Assembly (NCBI GenBank): GCA_000711775.1
Contig: ARYC01017955.1
Coordinates: forward strand, 41,370-105,369
DNA length: 64,000 nt
Direction of reading: 5' to 3'
Source: Oxytricha trifallax
Taxonomy: Eukaryota > Ciliophora > Spirotrichea > Sporadotrichida > Oxytrichidae
Shown: positions 59,115 to 64,000 of the stretch, piece after piece
How the letters are laid out: every line of letters begins with the position of its first letter
How positions within the stretch are numbered: the first letter of the stretch is position 1
Program-made: the position numbers and the translations under genes
The notes under the pieces: model-generated
Seen by the model: the letters and a program-made list of their open reading frames with translations, nothing else
What the model was told of the DNA's origin: nothing
Database searches by the model: none

Positions 59115-59754
59115 GGGTAATGGCCCCCTGGGGGGGGCCGCTAAAAATTTTTTTCTCATTCTTATAAAATGTTGTAAAAATGATTAAAACATCAAAGTAA
59201 CATATTATAACGTATTAATTAGGTCTTAAATGACTTTTCCAAGGAATCTAGAGCAACCCATTTCATACTAACATTTCACATTAACATCATAAAAAACATA
59301 AGACTTTGAATAAATTTTACTAATTTTTTATATATTTTAGGTAAAATATATTTGTAATCTCAATTATTTTATTATTAGTATAATGATTAACTGTAATAAA
59401 ACTTTTTAATACAATCGTTGAGGTAAAATGATCTATTATTAACATAAAAAAAAGCTCTTCTATGATATTATAACAGTTAATCATTATACTAATAATAAAA
59501 TAATTGAAATTACAAATATATTTTACCTAAAATATATAGAAAAAATTAGTAAAATTTATTCAAAGTCTTATGTTTTTTATGATGTTAATGTGAAATGTTA
59601 CTATGAAATGGGTTGCTCTAGATCCCTTGGAAAAGTCATTTAAGACCTAATTAATACGTTATAATATGTTACTTTGATGTTTTAATCATTTTTACAACAT
59701 TTTATAAGAATGAGAAAAAAATTTTTAGCGGCCCCCCCCAGGGGGCCATTACCC
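59115..59754. mobile_element. Foldback MITE with 8-bp target-site duplication AATTTATT
   Basis: A 640-bp element of two arms of about 295 bp, nearly perfect reverse complements, around a spacer of about 50 bp. The ends read GGGTAATGGCCCCCTGG and CCAGGGGGCCATTACCC. The octamer AATTTATT occurs directly outside both ends (59107-59114 and 59755-59762). The design is the same as the element at 6663-7288 (long arms, GC-rich tips, AT-rich stem, 8-bp duplication), but the terminal sequence differs, so it is another family or subfamily. It carries no coding sequence. Confidence 0.9.
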
Positions 59755-59762
59755 AATTTATT

Positions 59763-60450
59763 TTTTTTAAAAATAAATTACACAACCACAATAAAAAGTG
59801 GGGGAGGGAAATATTCCTGCCCAGTCTTATGATAAAAAAAATTTAGGGATGTTTCTTGGCAAGTAAGAAAATTTATTTTTTTTAATATTTTTATTTCTGT
59901 AATTATGTTTTCTTTGACAACCACAAAAGATTAATGAGTCTTACACTACTTGTGATTTTAGTATTTTACTCGATGCTTGAATATAATTTGTAAAATATAT
60001 TTCATATTACTTAGTATTTCCGATTGTAAAGATCTTAATTTTTATTAATAAGTCAAATTCTTGGTAGGAATTCTATTTATAAATGACTTAATTTATCAAA
60101 TTTTTAAAATAAGAAAGCATTTATATATTTTAATTTTGAAACATTAAAAGAATATTATATTTATCCTCTAAATATTAACGAGTAAAAAATTATTAAATAT
60201 ATGTTTTAATGCATAATTCATTTAAAAATGTTTATAAGAAAATCACTTGCCCGGAAAATTCCCTCTTGCCAGGAAACTTCCTCCCCCAAAAAGTTATAGG
60301 AGACAAAAAATTAAAAGATTATTAATAATTTATATTTTCAAAGATATTATTATTTATAAAATGAAATAGATCATTCTTATCTCTTTTTATCATTTAAATT
60401 AAAAAATAAATTAAAAAATTTTGTAAAACCTTTTATTAAAGAGTAATTTT
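59763..60450. other. AT-rich spacer
   Basis: No coding frame. A short GC-richer patch at about 60247-60290 (TTGCCCGGAAAATTCCC, then TTGCCAGGAAACTTCC) is a pair of imperfect direct repeats of unknown meaning. Confidence 0.45.
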
Positions 60451-60456
60451 CAAATT

Positions 60457-61296
60457 TCAAACTTAAATATTAAAGAATGATACCTAAAAAATTATACGTT
60501 TTTGCTATTAATTTATTTGGGTTAATAAACATATAAAAAACCATGGCTATTAATATGTGTTAAAAGATTTCAATTATTAATTCTGTGATTGCACGTATGA
60601 TGGTCTCTAATTCTGTTTGAATGACCTTTTGTCCTTAGTCCTTACCAAATCATTGCTTGGTCCTCGTTTTAGCAGTGGGATGTTAAAACTATCTTACACT
60701 TAGAATTTTAGTTCACTCTTTCTTTCTTTTTTTAAGACATCTTGATTTTGATTTTCAAATAAACTATAGATCTATAAAATGTTGGTAAATCAAGCACTTA
60801 TATCTATAGAATTTGCTTTTTAAATTTAAGATTTTAGGTTTATTTAATCGTGTTCTGATAAATTTTCCAGCTAAGATAACAACTGATATTCAGGCAACTC
60901 TTACTGTTCATTGACTGGCTAAGAATCACTGGAATTTTTCATTTAAATTTACTTCAAATCTTCTCTTTGCTTTGTTAGTTTTTGCTATTAGATTGATTCC
61001 TTAATCTCTGAATAATCTGGTGCCAAATACTCACGGAATAAAAATGAAGCTTTACTTTTCATGAATAATAAAATAGTAAGTTGTATATACTTAAGGATTG
61101 CCTTTAAAGCTATTATTTTTAAAGAAAATTTACAATTAATATTTTGATATGTTTTTATCATGATGTACTAATTATTGAGACTTTGGTCCATGTTAGAAGA
61201 AGCAAGACGCTCACGATAGTGAGTAGACTCTTGGATAATATGGTCTTAAGACTTGCCGAAGTCGAAATATTTCATATAATCAGGAAATTTATTCAT
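60457..61296 (-). CDS. Small charged helical protein, unknown function
   Basis: ATG 61296 (MNKFPDYMKYFDFGKSQDH) continues THYRERLASSNMDQSLNNQ. After an interruption (about 61075-61165) it resumes as KASFLFREYLAPDYSEIKES, LTKQREDLKQIQMKNSSD and QLLSQLENLSEHDQ, then FENQNQDVLKKERKSELKF and PLLKRGPSNDLVRTKDKRS. The frame stays open to TGA 60457, but the last 40 codons are AT-rich and doubtful. Helical and strongly charged; no family recognised. Confidence 0.55.
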
Positions 61297-61299
61297 GGT

Positions 61300-61729
61300 A
61301 AATGAAACGAAACATAAATGTCACTAACAAATTAAATACAAGTTATTTTGAATGCTTTTTAGAATTATAAAAACAGGAATTTATTTGAACAAATTTTCTT
61401 TTTAATAACCTTAACCCTTTTTTTCATTAATAATCTCTGTACCTTTGCTCTTTAGCCCATGTTTTTTTTAATAATATTCACAAATTTTGCTTTCTAAAAT
61501 ATGTAAAGATATTCTTTTTTTAACTTAAATTTATGTGAGTACAATCAAAACCCCAAAACCCTTTCAGTAGTTTGATTGAGTTTTTGATTGATAAAAGTAG
61601 ACTATTAGTGCATACTTTATTAGGGTTTTAATAGGGTTTATGTAGGGGTTTAATGTTTAAATATTAGTAATTTAAGTGAGTATAACAAGCGAGTTTTTAT
61701 AAATATTTCACACAAACATAAGCTTAGAG
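61300..61729. other. Spacer with C4A4 telomere-like motif
   Basis: Separates two minus-strand genes. AAAACCCCAAAACCC (61547-61561), close to two hypotrich telomere units, lies about 170 bp beyond the stop of the kinase gene. The rest is AT-rich with no gene. Confidence 0.6.
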
Positions 61730-63038
61730 TCATGTGGCAGTTCTCTGAATTTTATCTTTCTAAGTTGATGTTTGATTGTTTCTATTGTTAGTTAATTCTC
61801 TTAGCTTGGCTTGATAATAGTTGAGTATGCAAGTTCTCTGAGACCTCCATTTATTTTATTTATATCGAGATATTGTTTGATTCTCTGCTTAGAATCTCTC
61901 TCACCCCTGCAGCTAAAGTAATCGTTTCTTGGCATGTCGCTCTCTATTATTATTACTGCTAGAGCCCAGATATCCCATTAAGTGTCTCCATCTCTCCAGT
62001 CCTCTCTCTCTGGGAAATATCCAGGAGTGCCGTATACATTTCCTTATGCAGAGGCTTGCACTCTTTGAGCTCTGTTGAAGTCAATAATATAAACTCTAAG
62101 AGGCTGAAAGTTCAACATGATATTCTCTGGCTTTAAGTCTCTATGAACATAACCTAGCTTGTGAAGCTCTTCAATCCCCTCAACTATCTGCTATACTATC
62201 TAGCTAATTTATCTCTGACATCTATTGTCAGATAAGAATTCTCTGTAAGTCATTTCAAGTAAAGGAAGCCTGAAGGCTACATGATCTTTACCAAGTAAAA
62301 TAGCATCAAGCTAGATGATATGCCTGCACTCATTTAACTTTGCCTTTTAAAGAGCATAATATTCATTAGCAAATTCCATTTGGAACTTGTCATCAGCAAG
62401 GAAGTAATTGAAAGGATATATCTTATAAGCATATTAGTCATCAGTAATGACTCTCTTCTCTATTTTATCTTCAAGAGTGAGGTAGCTTTCTAGGCAAGAA
62501 TCTAAGTCAATAATTTTTAATATGGGAATCTTCATTGCCTCTATTTTAACCATGATTTTATTAATCTCAGAGACTGGAAAGTTCTTGACTGCTTTCTTCA
62601 TTTTAACTTACTTCTAGACTTCAACTCTAAGACACTCCACTGGATTTCTTGATCTCCTCTTTTAGAGGAATCTATTCCCTGTAGGTTCATGAATAAAGAA
62701 AAAACTTTAATTGTGCTTTTTCTTTAAGTGCACTTTGAGGTCTCTAGTATGAGAATATGGCTTCTCACAGAACTCACAGACATAATTCCCATCTTTCCTT
62801 AATGCTTGAGATATAACCTTGACATATCGTTGTGTATATCTCTCAAGTGTCTCATATAAGTTGACTTGTAAGGGAAAACTTTATTGTATTCTTTGCATTA
62901 ATAATCAACTTTGGCTGGTACGTATTAATGCTCTATGGCGGGTTGTTTAACCTCCTCCTTAATTTGCACAGTTTCTTTGATAACCTCCTACTTAACTTAT
63001 ATTTAAATCTCAAAACTAGGCTGTGTCAAAGTTGTCAT
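61730..63038 (-). CDS. C2H2 zinc-finger / protein kinase fusion
   Basis: ATG 63038 (MTTLTQPSFEIQIQVKQEV). Two C2H2-type units come first: CKEYNKVFPYKSTYMRHLRDIH, in which the second Cys is Tyr, and CEFCEKPYSHTRDLKVHLKKKH, complete. A frame change between them, near 62810, means a small insert or an error lies there. The kinase part follows: SYLTLEDKIEKRVITDD, LNECRHIIQLDAILL (alpha-C region), EGIEELHKLGYVHRDLKPENIML (catalytic loop), VYIIDFNRAQ (DFG replaced by DFN), GTPGYFPERED (activation segment) and WDIWALAVIIIE, ending at TGA 61730. I could not find a clear glycine loop or VAIK lysine. HRDLKPEN argues for activity, DFN and the weak N-lobe against. Ser/Thr specificity is inferred from KPEN. 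Zinc fingers fused to a kinase are unusual. Confidence 0.75.
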
Positions 63039-63334
63039 AAGTAGGCTCCCACTGAGTACAAGCGTCTCTGGTCTCTAATTTTCTTGGTTGCTGGAATGAT
63101 AACTTATATTGGCTTGATCCAAGTAATGCCGCTCTTCTCACAAGGTTAGCGCTCATTTTAGTTTTCTGATATATTTTATTATAATAATGATAAAATCTAC
63201 CTAGATAAACTAATATATTAGAGTATAAGACACTCTGATAGATTCTTTGCTGAGAGGTAAGAAAATTAACTAACCATAAAAGACTGTAAGTTGACATATT
63301 TTATTTTATGAGAAGTTTATACATTTTAGTAAAT

Positions 63335-63535
63335 TAAAATACTCCTAATGAAGTTTTGTTTCTATAGGAGGTCCTCCAAATCAAGTTTGAACTTAATTTG
63401 GAGGCAACGTTATTAAAAAGATTTTAATTTAATATGCTCCTAATTAAGTTTTAACTCTTAAAATTTAACTCCTAATAAAGTTTGAACTTATTTAGGAGGA
63501 CCTCCTAAAATAATTAAACATTATTAGGAGCAATT
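63335..63535. repeat. Small imperfect palindromic repeat cluster
   Basis: About 200 bp built from repeated CTCCTAATNAAGTTT units in both orientations and two GGAGGTCCTCC-type palindromes (63368-63378 and 63496-63506). Its ends are loosely inverted (ACTCCTAATGAAG near 63342, ATTATTAGGAGC near 63519). Probably a short foldback or MITE relic; no target duplication found. Confidence 0.5.
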
Positions 63536-63733
63536 TAATGAAGATAGATTGATAAAAATGGAAATCAATCTGTGAAACTTGGACCAAGTTTTTCAATGCT
63601 TCTCCGTATATCTTTTCAAGGTTGACCTCCAGTAGGTCCTCCCTATTTAGTAGTAAGAGTAAGATTTTAATAAACTTAGAATGGATATCCATAATTTTAA
63701 ATTTCATTAACATTTCTAGAAAGAGGAAGCAAG

Positions 63734-64000
63734 ATGGAGTCTATGAATGATGCTATAAAGAGAATTTAATCTCAAGATTTATTAGGAAAATTTTGAAGTA
63801 AAGAAGATCTTTACAGATACTTGGTATAGCAAGGTAAGTTCTTAAGTAAGATTGATAAATCCATTGTAGTTAGATTGTTTTTACCGACTTAGGAGAGAAC
63901 TAAAATCTCATTCTTAAAAGCCATACTGAGTGAAGAGAAAAAACCTTTTAAGTCTAATGAAATTAGGATGATAGAGATACCTAACTACCCTAAAATATCA
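63734..64000 (+). CDS. Unknown protein, 5' part only, with in-frame TGA
   Basis: ATG 63734 (MESMNDAIKRIQSQDLLGKF), then TGA at 63794, then the same frame continues SKEDLYRYLVQQGKFL, RLFLPTQERTKISFLKAILS and KSNEIRMIEIPNYPKIS to the window edge. Codon texture is coding on both sides of the TGA. The SKEDLYRYL ... FLKAILS ... IPNYPKIS layout looks like a compact folded domain that I cannot name with confidence; a domain of mobile-element proteins of ciliate germlines is possible. It starts right after a cluster of palindromic repeats. Confidence 0.45.

Noticed and set aside
1..64000. Euplotes code, or TAA/TAG as glutamate (peritrichs)
   Set aside because: TAG encodes the invariant Gln of DQHA and GQFN in MutL copy 1, and TGA terminates most genes.
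1..64000. CRISPR arrays, bacterial operons, Shine-Dalgarno sites
   Set aside because: No regularly spaced repeats, and the genes have introns and IESs; this is eukaryotic DNA.

Overview
The window looks like germline (micronuclear) DNA of a spirotrich, probably hypotrich, ciliate. Three things seen in the sequence lead to this. (1) TAA and TAG are read as glutamine: TAG sits at the invariant Gln of the DQHA and GQFN motifs of a PMS2-like MutL. Nearly every gene ends in TGA. (2) Reading frames are broken by short AT-rich inserts that do not begin with GT and end with AG. They are bounded by 3-7 bp direct repeats, and removing the insert plus one repeat copy restores a conserved protein. These are internal eliminated sequences (IESs) with pointers. 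I resolved about 20, from 27 bp to about 1.27 kb. True GT-AG introns of about 37-140 bp also occur. (3) The G4T4/C4A4 telomere motif typical of hypotrichs occurs internally near several gene ends. Base composition is very AT-rich, about 70% by eye.

Layout from left to right. 1-3.2 kb: Gln/Ser-rich gene (-) containing a foldback element. 4.5-6.6 kb: glutaredoxin and a small unknown gene (+). 6.66-7.29 kb: foldback MITE with an 8-bp target duplication. 7.5-12 kb: multipass membrane protein, B-box/TLDc protein and a Q/N-rich protein (-). 12.1-13.4 kb: single-pass membrane protein (+). 13.5-14.6 kb: Ariadne half of an RBR ubiquitin ligase (-) without its RING part. 14.9-18.3 kb: tail-anchored TPR protein (-), interrupted by a 1.26-kb inverted-repeat IES with a GC-rich core. 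18.5-24.5 kb: coiled Q-rich protein (-), TPR proteins and a Ras-like GTPase (+). 24.7-39.6 kb: three MutL/PMS2-like genes (+,-,+), a small zinc-site protein, a GC-rich orphan block, and a second inverted-repeat IES carrying a gene-like fragment. 39.9-42 kb: mitochondrial processing peptidase alpha (+). 43-47 kb: MFS transporter and nucleoredoxin-like protein (-). 47.4-54.1 kb: giant Q/N/S-rich gene (-). 55-61.3 kb: two unknown genes (-) around a second foldback MITE with an 8-bp target duplication. 61.7-63 kb: zinc-finger/kinase fusion (-). 63.7-64 kb: start of another gene (+).

The genes do not form operons; each probably becomes its own somatic nanochromosome. Four signals stand out. Two IESs of nearly equal size are long inverted repeats enclosing unrelated higher-GC cargo. 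Several genes contain in-frame TGA where relatives have arginine. All three MutL paralogs replace the catalytic ATPase glutamate with a glutamine encoded by TAA or TAG. One RBR ligase appears to have its 5' half elsewhere, as expected for a scrambled gene. Coordinates of multi-IES genes span first to last recognised coding segment; exact joins are inferred by eye.
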